Shown piece after piece: positions 1 through 13,000 of a stretch of DNA of 62,500 nucleotides. The stretch comes from Mesostigma viride (lineage: Eukaryota; Streptophyta; Mesostigmatophyceae; Mesostigmatales; Mesostigmataceae), in contig RPFO01000130.1 in assembly GCA_009746045.1 (NCBI GenBank), positions 841,200 to 903,699 of the forward strand. The letters run 5' to 3'. Position 1 is the stretch's first letter. Each line of letters starts with the position of its first letter. Below the pieces are notes generated by a model that saw only the letters and a list, made by a program, of their open reading frames with translations, was not told the origin of the DNA and did not search any database. The translations under genes and the position numbers were made by a program.

Positions 1-869
1 TTGCCCCTGGTTCCTGCGGACCACAAGGGGAGCAGGATGTCTTACGCCCACTTCCTTGTGGTTGCCCCTGGTTCCTGCGGACCACAAGGGGAGCAGGATG
101 TCTTACGCCGACTTCCTTGTGGTTGCCCCTGGTTCCTGCGGACCACAAGGGGAGCAGGATGTCTTACGCCGACTTCCTTGTGGTTGCCCCTGGTTCCTGC
201 GGACCACAAGGGGAGCAGGATGTCTTACGCCGACTTCCTTGTGGTTGCCCCTGGTTCCTGCGGACCACAAGGGGAGCAGGATGTCTTACGCCCACTTCCT
301 TGTGGTTGCCCCTGGTTCCTGCGGACCACAAGGGGAGCAGGATGTCTTACGCCGACTTCCTTGTGGTTGCCCCTGGTTCCTGCGGACCACAAGGGGAGCA
401 GGATGTCTTACGCCGACTTCCTTGTGGTTGCCCCTGGTTCCTGCGGACCACAAGGGGAGCAGGATGTCTTACGCCGACTTCCTTGTGGTTGCCCCTGGTT
501 CCTGCGGACCACAAGGGGAGCAGGATGTCTTACGCCCACTTCCTTGTGGTTGCCCCTGGTTCCTGCGGACCACAAGGGGAGCAGGATGTCTTACGCCGAC
601 TTCCTTGTGGTTGCCCCTGGTTCCTGCGGACCACAAGGGGAGCAGGATGTCTTACGCCGACTTCCTTGTGGTTGCCCCTGGTTCCTGCGGACCACAAGGG
701 GAGCAGGATGTCTTACGCCGACTTCCTTGTGGTTGCCCCTGGTTCCTGCGGACCACAAGGGGAGCAGGATGTCTTACGCCGACTTCCTTGTGGTTGCCCC
801 TGGTTCCTGCGGACCACAAGGGGAGCAGGATGTCTTACGCCGACTTCCTTGTGGTTGCCCCTGGTTCCG
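1..869. repeat. 61-bp minisatellite, about 14 copies
   Basis: About 14 head-to-tail copies of a 61-bp unit, almost identical. The main variable base makes GCCCAC or GCCGAC near the unit end. Each unit holds a 9-bp inverted repeat, CCTTGTGGT and ACCACAAGG, able to form a stem. Since 61 is not a multiple of 3 and the unit lacks stops, long open frames arise by chance in several frames; none has coding features. The array breaks off at a sequence reading GGTTCCGCGCGACTTGG. It lies upstream of the first visible QNG1 exon and so is probably intronic. The left end of the array is cut by the window. Confidence 0.93.
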
Positions 870-1015
870 CGCGACTTGGTCGTGTCTAGCGTGGGATACA
901 TGTCGATGGACTTGTACTCCGTGTCGTTGTGAGGCTCCACTTGTTCGGCGCGGCCTGACCAGCCCCCACCCCAACCCACGCACACCGCACATCCCCCTCT
1001 CCCCTCCCCTGGCAG
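870..1015 (+). other. Non-repeat intron end before the first visible QNG1 exon
   Basis: No coding signal is seen. The last 60 bases are a C-rich polypyrimidine stretch ending CCCCTGGCAG, a good 3' splice site for the exon that starts at 1016. Confidence 0.6.
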
Positions 1016-4000
1016 CTGGGTGGGGCGCTGCTGGCAGACTTTGAGGGCGAGGCGGCCAACCTTGTGCTGGCGGCAAAGGGCAGCGCTGTGAGGCTGGTGG
1101 AGCTGGTCATCCGCCACCTGCCAGGTGGGTGTTTCACAATCACCTGCCAGGTGGGGTTTTGTTGCCACATGCAAGGTGGGTGGCTCTTGCTTTTCCGCCA
1201 GTTTCCAGGTGTGCATTTTGAACCACCTGCCAGGTGTGCGTTTTGGGCCACCCGGCCGGTGGGTGATCCCCTCCAGCTACCAGTGAAGTCGCCTCTTCTC
1301 TTTCTTCTGATTTGTCAGGTGGTATCAAGTTCCTAAGCCTTGTTCGATTGTACAAGATGAAGAGAGAACAAGGCTTGAGGAATGGAGTAGAGAACAAGGC
1401 TTGAGGAATGGAGTAGAGAACAAGGCTTGAGGAATGGAGTAGAGAACAAGGCTTGAGGAATGGAGTAGAGAACATGGCTTGAGGAATGGAGTAGAGAACA
1501 AGGCTTAAGGAATGGAGTAGAGAATAAGGTTTGAGCTTGATTCCCCCCCTTCCTCTTCTACCTCGCTATGCTTGAGGTTTGCGGGGTAAGGTGCGACGCT
1601 TGTGTTTGTAGTAGTACTGGCTCATGGGCTGCTCTCCTCTTCTCGGCTCTATGGAGGAAAGGCTTGCTGTGATTGGTTACACGAGGCCAGGCTCACTATT
1701 GCTTGATTACATGGTGTTGCTTGCCAGTACTGTGTGCGGGTTGTCATCGCCCAAGTCAGGTGTACATCAGTGATCGTGGTTCATCTGGGTTTATTCATTT
1801 TTTAGTTGGTGCAGTTGATCCTGATTCGAATGAGTTTTAGGCTCCCTGCTAATCATGTACCTTAAATCGTGAAGCACAATCACGCACGATCAACAATGTG
1901 GGTGCGGTCACAAGGCGCAGCCCACCACACCGCAGTAGCAGTAGCTACGTGGCGATGTTGCAAGTGCTGCTTTGCATATCTCTCAGAACTTTTTCCCCTG
2001 GGTAGTGCTCCATGCAGAGAGAGTTTACAACCCATCCGCTATCGCAGGTTTTACGACTCTTCCATCTACCGTAAGACATCCATCCTGTATCAAGCATTTC
2101 AGTGCGCAAATATACCACTCGTGCTGGCTAGCTCCTCATTGTGTAGGAGGGGTGCCCCACTCATTGTTGGAACGAGCAAAATGGCTGATGGGGCACCCCC
2201 CCTCACCCTGAATGCCCTCATCTTTATATCCTCATCTTTATATCCTCATCTTTATATCCTCATCTTTATATCCTATCTTTATATCCTCATCTTTATATCC
2301 TATCTTTATATCCTATCTTTATATCCTATCTTTATATCCTCATCTTTATATCCTATCTTTATATCCTATCTTTATATCCTATCTTTATATCCTCATCTTT
2401 ATATCCTCATCTTTATATCCTATCTTTATATCCTCATCTTTATATCCTATCTTTATATCCTATCTTTATATCCTCATCTTTATATCCTCATCTTTATATC
2501 CTATCTTTATATCCTATCTTTATATCCTATCTTTATATCCTATCTTTATATCCTATCTTTATATCCTCATCTTTATATCCTCATCTTTATATCCTATCTT
2601 TATATCCTCATCTTTATATCCTATCTTTATATCCTATCTTTATATCCTCATCTTTATATCCTCATCTTTATATCCTATCTTTATATCCTATCTTTATATC
2701 CTCATCTTTATATCCTATCTTTATATCCTATCTTTATATCCTATCTTTATATCCTCATCTTTATATCCTCATCTTTATATCCTATCTTTATATCCTCATC
2801 TTTATATCCTATCTTTATATCCTATCTTTATATCCTATCTTTATATCCTATCTTTATATCCTCATCTTTATATCCTATCTTTATATCCTCATCTTTATAT
2901 CCTATCTTTATATCCTATCTTTATATCCTCATCTTTATATCCTCATCTTTATATCCTATCTTTATATCCTATCTTTATATCCTATCTTTATATCCTCATC
3001 TTTATATCCTATCTTTATATCCTCATCTTTATATCCTCATCTTTATATCCTATCTTTATATCCTATCTTTATATCCTATCTTGATATCCTATCTTTATAT
3101 CCTCATCTTTATATCCTATCTTTATATCCTCATCTTTATATCCTCATCTTTATATCCTATCTTTATATCCTATCTTTATATCCTATCTTTATATCCTCAT
3201 CTTTATATCCTCATCTTTATATCCTATCTTTATATCCTATCTTTATATCCTATCTTTATATCCTATCTTTATATCCTATCTTTATATCCTCATCTTTATA
3301 TCCTCATCTTTATATCCTATCTTTATATCCTATCTTTATATCCTATCTTTATATCCTATCTTTATATCCTATCTTTATATCCTCATCTTTATATCCTATC
3401 TTTATATCCTATCTTTATATCCTATCTTTATATCCTCATCTTTATATCCTATCTTTATATCCTATCTTTATATCCTATCTTTATATCCTATCTTTATATC
3501 CTATCTTTATATCCTATCTTTATATCCTCATCTTTATATCCTATCTTTATATCCTATCTTTATATCCTATCTTTATATCCTATCTTTATATCCTCATCTT
3601 TATATCCTATCTTTATATCCTCATCTTTATATCCTCATCTTTATATCCTATCTTTATATCCTATCTTTATATCCTATCTTTATATCCTATCTTTATATCC
3701 TATCTTTATATCCTATCTTTATATCCTATCTTTATATCCTATCTTTATATCCTATCTTTATATCCTATCTTTATATCCTATCTTTATATCCTATCTTTAT
3801 ATCCTCATCTTTATATCCTCATCTTTATATCCTATCTTTATATCCTATCTTTATATCCTATCTTTATATCCTATCTTTATATCCTATCTTTATATCCTCA
3901 TCTTTATATCCTCATCTTTATATCCTATCTTTATATCCTAATCTTTATATCCTCATCTTTATATCCTATCTTTATATCCTATCTTTATATATCCTATCTT

Positions 4001-7000
4001 TATATCCTATCTTTATATCCTATCTTTATATCCTATCTTTATATCCTATCTTTATATCCTATCTTTATATCCTATCTTTATAACCTATCTTTATATCCTA
4101 TCTTTATATCCTATCTTTATATCCTATCTTTATATCCTCATCTTTATATCCTATCTTTATATCCTCATCTTTATATCCTATCTTTATATCCTATCTTTAT
4201 AACCTATCTTTATATCCTATCTTTATATCCTCATCTTTATATCCTATCTTTATATCCTCATCTTTATATCCTCATCTTTATATCCTATCTTTATATCCTA
4301 TCTTTATATCCTCATCTTTATATCCTATCTTTATATCCTCATCTTTATATCCTCATCTTTATATCCTATCTTTATATCCTATCTTTATATCCTATCTTTA
4401 TATCCTATCTTTATATCCTATCTTTATATCCTCATCTTTATATCCTCATCTTTATATCCTATCTTTATATCCTAATCTTTATATCCTCATCTTTATATCC
4501 TATCTTTATATCCTATCTTTATATATCCTATCTTTATATCCTATCTTTATATCCTATCTTTATATCCTATCTTTATATCCTATCTTTATATCCTATCTTT
4601 ATAACCTATCTTTATATCTTATCTTTATATCCTCATCTTTATATCCTATCTTTATATCCTCATCTTTATATCCTATCTTTATATCCTATCTTTATAACCT
4701 ATCTTTATATCCTATCTTTATATCCTCATCTTTATATCCTATCTTTATATCCTATCTTTATATCCTATCTTTATAACCTATCTTTATATCCTATCTTTAT
4801 ATCCTATCTTTATATCCTCATCTTTATATCCTATCTTTATATCCTATCTTTATATCCTATCTTTATATCCTCATCTTTATATCCTATCTTTATATCCTAT
4901 CTTTATATCCTCATCTTTATATCCTATCTTTATATCCTCATCTTTATATCCTATCTTTATATCCTATCTTTATAACCTATCTTTATATCCTATCTTTATA
5001 TCCTCATCTTTATATCCTATCTTTATATCCTCATCTTTATATCCTCATCTTTATATCCTATCTTTATATCCTATCTTTATATCCTCATCTTTATATCCTA
5101 TCTTTATATCCTATCTTTATATCCTATCTTTATATCCTATCTTTATATCCTCATCTTTATATCCTATCTTTATATCCTATCTTTATATCCTATCTTTATA
5201 TCCTCATCTTTATATCCTATCTTTATATCCTATCTTTATATCCTATCTTTATATCCTATCTTTATATCCTCATCTTTATATCCTATCTTTATATCCTATC
5301 TTTATATCCTATCTTTATATCCTATCTTTATAACCTATCTTTATATCCTATCTTTATATCCTATCTTTATATCCTATCTTTATATCCTATCTTTATATCC
5401 TCATCTTTATATCCTCATCTTTATATCCTATCTTTATATCCTATCTTTATATCCTATCTTTATATCCTATCTTTATATCCTATCTTTATATCCTATCTTT
5501 ATATCCTCATCTTTATATCCTATCTTTATATCCTATCTTTATATCCTCATCTTTATATCCTATCTTTATATCCTATCTTTATATCCTATCTTTATATCCT
5601 ATCTTTATATCCTATCTTTATATCCTATCTTTATATCCTCATCTTTATATCCTATCTTTATATCCTATCTTTATATCCTATCTTTATATCCTATCTTTAT
5701 ATCCTCATCTTTATATCCTATCTTTATATCCTCATCTTTATATCCTATCTTTATATCCTATCTTTATATCCTATCTTTATATCCTATCTTTATATCCTCA
5801 TCTTTATATCCTATCTTTATATCCTATCTTTATATCCTATCTTTATATCCTCATCTTTATATCCTATCTTTATATCCTATCTTTATATCCTATCTTTATA
5901 TCCTATCTTTATATCCTCATCTTTATATCCTATCTTTATATCCTATCTTTATATCCTATCTTTATATCCTATCTTTATAACCTATCTTTATATCCTATCT
6001 TTATATCCTATCTTTATATCCTATCTTTATATCCTCATCTTTATATCCTCATCTTTATATCCTATCTTTATATCCTATCTTTATATCCTCATCTTTATAT
6101 CCTATCTTTATATCCTATCTTTATATCCTCATCTTTATATCCTCATCTTTATATCCTCATCTTTATATCCTATCTTTATATCCTATCTTTATATCCTATC
6201 TTTATATCCTCATCTTTATATCCTATCTTTATATCCTATCTTTATATCCTATCTTTATATCCTATCTTTATATCCTATCTTTATATCCTCATCTTTATAT
6301 CCTATCTTTATATCCTATCTTTATATCCTATCTTTATATCCTATCTTTATATCCTATCTTTATATCCTATCTTTATATCCTATCTTTATATCCTCATCTT
6401 TATATCCTCATCTTTATATCCTCATCTTTATATCCTATCTTTATATCCTATCTTTATATCCTAATCTTTATATCCTAATCTTTATATCCTATCTTTATAT
6501 CCTATCTTTATATCCTATCTTTATATCCTATCTTTATATCCTCATCTGTATGCCCCCCTCATCCTGTATACCCCCCCTTCCCTCCCCCCCACAGGTTTCC
6601 ACGACTCGTGCATCTACCACACACTGTACAGCATCAAATAGTCACTAGTGCAAAGTGCAATTTACAATCCATTCCCACCCCCCACCCCCCTCCCGCCCTC
6701 ATACACACACAAACACACACGGACACACACACACACACACGCTCCCCCCCCCCTCACACACACAAACACACACGCACATTCACACCCCCAGGTTTCCACG
6801 ACTCGTGCATCTACCGAGGCCACCAAGTCTTCCTCTACAAACGCGCGCAGATCTTTGCCGCCGACGTGTGGGGCGCGTTCAAGGGGCAGGCACCGTACGC
6901 CAATTTCGCCGACATCGGCGAGCTGACCATGTGAGGGCGGCGCAGGTTAGGTTCCTCCCCTCGTCAGCGCACGTGATGCTATCAGCATCCAGCGGGCCAT

Positions 7001-10000
7001 GGGAGGGCGGCGCACATTACCCCGCTCACTTGATACTATCGTACTTGTTTACTACTGTATAGGGTTTAGGTAAGCGTCCTCGTGATGAGATGTCACATGC
7101 GTCGGGAGTGGATTGGGTGACAGCAGCGCATGTCCGCTTCCCATGGTTGTGGTCAGCAGCGCATGTCCGCTTCCCATGATTGTGGTCAGCAGCGCATGTC
7201 CGCTTCCCATTGTGGTCAGCAGCGCATGTCCGCTTCCCATTGTGGTCAGCAGCGCATGTCCGCTTCCCATTGTGGTCAGCAGCGCATGTCCGCTTCCCAT
7301 GATTGTGGTCAGCAGCGCATGTCCGCTTCCCATGATTGTGGTCAGCAGCGCATGTCCGCTTCCCATTGTGGTCAGCAGCGCATGTCCGCTTCCCATGATT
7401 GTGGTCAGCAGCGCATGTCCGCTTCCCATGATTGTGGTCAGCAGCGCATGTCCGCTTCCCATTGTGGTCAGCAGCGCATGTCCGCTTCCCATTGTGGTCA
7501 GCAGCGCATGTCCGCTTCCCATTGTGGTCAGCAGCGCATGTCCGCTTCCCATGAGTGTGGTCAGCAGCGCATGTCCGCTTCCCATGATTGTGGTCAGCAG
7601 CGCATGTCCGCTTCCCATGGTTGTGGTCAGCAGCGCATGTCCGCTTCCCATGATTGTGGTCAGCAGCGCATGTCCGCTTCCCATTGTGGTCAGCAGCGCA
7701 TGTCCGCTTCCCATTGTGGTCAGCAGCGCATGTCCGCTTCCCATTGTGGTCAGCAGCGCATGTCCGCTTCCCATGAGTGTGGTCAGCAGCGCATGTCCGC
7801 TTCCCATGATTGTGGTCAGCAGCGCATGTCCGCTTCCCATGGTTGTGGTCAGCAGCGCATGTCCGCTTCCCATTGTGGTCAGCAGCGCATGTCCGCTTCC
7901 CATGGTTGTGGTCAGCAGCGCATGTCCGCTTCCCATTGTGGTCAGCAGCGCATGTCCGCTTCCCATGATTGTGGTCAGCAGCGCATGTCCGCTTCCCATT
8001 GTGGTCAGCAGCGCATGTCCGCTTCCCATTGTGGTCAGCAGCGCATGTCCGCTTCCCATGGTTGTGGTCAGCAGCGCATGTCCGCTTCCCATGGTTGTGG
8101 TCAGCAGCGCATGTCCGCTTCCCATTGTGGTCAGCAGCGCATGTCCGCTTCCCATGATTGTGGTCAGCAGCGCATGTCCGCTTCCCATTGTGGTCAGCAG
8201 CGCATGTCCGCTTCCCATTGTGGTCAGCAGCGCATGTCCGCTTCCCATTGTGGTCAGCAGCGCATGTCCGCTTCCCATTGTGGTCAGCAGCGCATGTCCG
8301 CTTCCCATTGTGGTCAGCAGCGCATGTCCGCTTCCCATTGTGGTCAGCAGCGCATGTCCGCTTCCCATGAGTGTGGTCAGCAGCGCATGTCCGCTTCCCA
8401 TGATTGTGGTCAGCAGCGCATGTCCGCTTCCCATGATTGTGGTCAGCAGCGCATGTCCGCTTCCCATGATTGTGGTCAGCAGCGCATGTCCGCTTCGCAT
8501 TGTGGTCAGCAGCGCATGTCCGCTTCCCATGATTGTGGTCAGCAGCGCATGTCCGCTTCCCATGATTGTGGTCAGCAGCGCATGTCCGCTTCCCATGATT
8601 GTGGTCAGCAGCGCATGTCCGCTTCCCATGATTGTGGTCAGCAGCGCATGTCCGCTTCCCATGATTGTGGTCAGCAGCGCATGTCCGCTTCCCATTGTGG
8701 TCAGCAGCGCATGTCCGCTTCCCATGGTTGTGGTCAGCAGCGCATGTCCGCTTCCCATGATTGTGGTCAGCAGCGCATGTCCGCTTCCCATGATTGTGGT
8801 CAGCAGCGCATGTCCGCTTCCCATGATTGTGGTCAGCAGCGCATGTCCGCTTCCCATGAGTGTGGTCAGCAGCGCATGTCCGCTTCCCATGATTGTGGTC
8901 AGCAGCGCATGTCCGCTTCCCATTGTGGTCAGCAGCGCATGTCCGCTTCCCATGATTGTGGTCAGCAGCGCATGTCCGCTTCCCATGATTGTGGTCAGCA
9001 GCGCATGTCCGCTTCCCATTGTGGTCAGCAGCGCATGTCCGCTTCCCATTGTGGTCAGCAGCGCATGTCCGCTTCCCATTGTGGTCAGCAGCGCATGTCC
9101 GCTTCCCATGAGTGTGGTCAGCAGCGCATGTCCGCTTCCCATGATTGTGGTCAGCAGCGCATGTCCGCTTCCCATGGTTGTGGTCAGCAGCGCATGTCCG
9201 CTTCCCATGATTGTGGTCAGCAGCGCATGTCCGCTTCCCATTGTGGTCAGCAGCGCATGTCCGCTTCCCATTGTGGTCAGCAGCGCATGTCCGCTTCCCA
9301 TTGTGGTCAGCAGCGCATGTCCGCTTCCCATGAGTGTGGTCAGCAGCGCATGTCCGCTTCCCATGATTGTGGTCAGCAGCGCATGTCCGCTTCCCATGGT
9401 TGTGGTCAGCAGCGCATGTCCGCTTCCCATTGTGGTCAGCAGCGCATGTCCGCTTCCCATGGTTGTGGTCAGCAGCGCATGTCCGCTTCCCATTGTGGTC
9501 AGCAGCGCATGTCCGCTTCCCATGATTGTGGTCAGCAGCGCATGTCCGCTTCCCATTGTGGTCAGCAGCGCATGTCCGCTTCCCATTGTGGTCAGCAGCG
9601 CATGTCCGCTTCCCATGGTTGTGGTCAGCAGCGCATGTCCGCTTCCCATGGTTGTGGTCAGCAGCGCATGTCCGCTTCCCATTGTGGTCAGCAGCGCATG
9701 TCCGCTTCCCATGATTGTGGTCAGCAGCGCATGTCCGCTTCCCATTGTGGTCAGCAGCGCATGTCCGCTTCCCATTGTGGTCAGCAGCGCATGTCCGCTT
9801 CCCATTGTGGTCAGCAGCGCATGTCCGCTTCCCATTGTGGTCAGCAGCGCATGTCCGCTTCCCATTGTGGTCAGCAGCGCATGTCCGCTTCCCATTGTGG
9901 TCAGCAGCGCATGTCCGCTTCCCATGAGTGTGGTCAGCAGCGCATGTCCGCTTCCCATGATTGTGGTCAGCAGCGCATGTCCGCTTCCCATGATTGTGGT

Positions 10001-13000
10001 CAGCAGCGCATGTCCGCTTCCCATGATTGTGGTCAGCAGCGCATGTCCGCTTCGCATTGTGGTCAGCAGCGCATGTCCGCTTCCCATGATTGTGGTCAGC
10101 AGCGCATGTCCGCTTCCCATGATTGTGGTCAGCAGCGCATGTCCGCTTCCCATGATTGTGGTCAGCAGCGCATGTCCGCTTCCCATGATTGTGGTCAGCA
10201 GCGCATGTCCGCTTCCCATGATTGTGGTCAGCAGCGCATGTCCGCTTCCCATTGTGGTCAGCAGCGCATGTCCGCTTCCCATGGTTGTGGTCAGCAGCGC
10301 ATGTCCGCTTCCCATGATTGTGGTCAGCAGCGCATGTCCGCTTCCCATGATTGTGGTCAGCAGCGCATGTCCGCTTCCCATGATTGTGGTCAGCAGCGCA
10401 TGTCCGCTTCCCATGAGTGTGGTCAGCAGCGCATGTCCGCTTCCCATGATTGTGGTCAGCAGCGCATGTCCGCTTCCCATGATTGTGGTCAGCAGCGCAT
10501 GTCCGCTTCCCATGATTGTGGTCAGCAGCGCATGTCCGCTTCCCATTGTGGTCAGCAGCGCATGTCCGCTTCCCATTGTGGTCAGCAGCGCATGTCCGCT
10601 TCCCATTGTGGTCAGCAGCGCATGTCCGCTTCCCATGATTGTGGTCAGCAGCGCATGTCCGCTTCCCATGATTGTGGTCAGCAGCGCATGTCCGCTTCCC
10701 ATTGTGGTCAGCAGCGCATGTCCGCTTCCCATGGTTGTGGTCAGCAGCGCATGTCCGCTTCCCATGATTGTGGTCAGCAGCGCATGTCCGCTTCCCATGA
10801 TTGTGGTCAGCAGCGCATGTCCGCTTCCCATGAGTGTGGTCAGCAGCGCATGTCCGCTTCCCATGATTGTGGTCAGCAGCGCATGTCCGCTTCCCATGAG
10901 TGTGGTCAGCAGCGCATGTCCGCTTCCCATGATTGTGGTCAGCAGCGCATGTCCGCTTCCCATTGTGGTCAGCAGCGCATGTCCGCTTCCCATGATTGTG
11001 GTCAGCAGCGCATGTCCGCTTCCCATTGTGGTCAGCAGCGCATGTCCGCTTCCCATGGTTGTGGTCAGCAGCGCATGTCCGCTTCCCATGGTTGTGGTCA
11101 GCAGCGCATGTCCGCTTCCCATGGTTGTGGTCAGCAGCGCATGTCCGCTTCCCATGGTTGTGGTCAGCAGCGCATGTCCGCTTCCCATTGTGGTCAGCAG
11201 CGCATGTCCGCTTCCCATGGTTGTGGTCAGCAGCGCATGTCCGCTTCCCATTGTGGTCAGCAGCGCATGTCCGCTTCCCATGATTGTGGTCAGCAGCGCA
11301 TGTCCGCTTCCCATGATTGTGGTCAGCAGCGCATGTCCGCTTCCCATGATTGTGGTCAGCAGCGCATGTCCGCTTCCCATGATTGTGGTCAGCAGCGCAT
11401 GTCCGCTTCCCATTGTGGTCAGCAGCGCATGTCCGCTTCCCATGAGTGTGGTCAGCAGCGCATGTCCGCTTCCCATGATTGTGGTCAGCAGCGCATGTCC
11501 GCTTCCCATGATTGTGGTCAGCAGCGCATGTCCGCTTCCCATGATTGTGGTCAGCAGCGCATGTCCGCTTCCCATTGTGGTCAGCAGCGCATGTCCGCTT
11601 CCCATGGTTGTGGTCAGCAGCGCATGTCCGCTTCCCATTGTGGTCAGCAGCGCATGTCCGCTTCCCATGGTTGTGGTCAGCAGCGCATGTCCGCTTCCCA
11701 TTGTGGTCAGCAGCGCATGTCCGCTTCCCATGGTTGTGGTCAGCAGCGCATGTCCGCTTCCCATGATTGTGGTCAGCAGCGCATGTCCGCTTCCCATGGT
11801 TGTGGTCAGCAGCGCATGTCCGCTTCCCGTGGTTGTGGTCAGCAGCGCATGTCCGCTTCCCATGGTTGTGGTCAGCAGCGCATGTCCGCTTCCCATGGTT
11901 GTGGTCAGCAGCGCATGTCCGCTTCCCATGGTTGTGGTCAGCAGCGCATGTCCGCTTCCCATGGTTGTGGTCAGCAGCGCATGTCCGCTTCCCATGATTG
12001 TGGTCAGCAGCGCATGTCCGCTTCCCATGGTTGTGGTCAGCAGCGCATGTCCGCTTCCCATGATTGTGGTCAGCAGCGCATGTCCGCTTCCCATGATTGT
12101 GGTCAGCAGCGCATGTCCGCTTCCCATGATTGTGGTCAGCAGCGCATGTCCGCTTCCCATGATTGTGGTCAGCAGCGCATGTCCGCTTCCCATGATTGTG
12201 GTCAGCAGCGCATGTCCGCTTCCCATGGTTGTGGTCAGCAGCGCATGTCCGCTTCCCATGATTGTGGTCAGCAGCGCATGTCCGCTTCCCATGGTTGTGG
12301 TCAGCAGCGCATGTCCGCTTCCCATTGTGGTCAGCAGCGCATGTCCGCTTCCCATGAGTGTGGTCAGCAGCGCATGTCCGCTTCCCATGACTGTGGTCAG
12401 CAGCGCATGTCCGCTTCCCATGATTGTGGTCAGCAGCGCATGTCCGCTTCCCATTGTGGTCAGCAGCGCATGTCCGCTTCCCATTGTGGTCAGCAGCGCA
12501 TGTCCGCTTCCCATGATTGTGGTCAGCAGCGCATGTCCGCTTCCCATGATTGTGGTCAGCAGCGCATGTCCGCTTCCCATGATTGTGGTCAGCAGCGCAT
12601 GTCCGCTTCCCATGATTGTGGTCAGCAGCGCATGTCCGCTTCCCATGGTTGTGGTCAGCAGCGCATGTCCGCTTCCCATGATTGTGGTCAGCAGCGCATG
12701 TCCGCTTCCCATGGTTGTGGTCAGCAGCGCATGTCCGCTTCCCATTGTGGTCAGCAGCGCATGTCCGCTTCCCATGAGTGTGGTCAGCAGCGCATGTCCG
12801 CTTCCCATGACTGTGGTCAGCAGCGCATGTCCGCTTCCCATGGTTGTGGTCAGCAGCGCATGTCCGCTTCCCATGATTGTGGTCAGCAGCGCATGTCCGC
12901 TTCCCATGGTTGTGGTCAGCAGCGCATGTCCGCTTCCCATGATTGTGGTCAGCAGCGCATGTCCGCTTCCCATGATTGTGGTCAGCAGCGCATGTCCGCT

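Noticed and set aside
1-1044. Repetitive Cys/Pro-rich frames over the 61-bp array
   Set aside because: All three frames are open with the same peptides rotated, as expected of a 61-bp unit without stops.
1869-3941. 690-codon frame of Leu-Tyr-Ile repeats
   Set aside because: A product of the 13/14-bp array; it is open only while unit lengths happen to keep frame.
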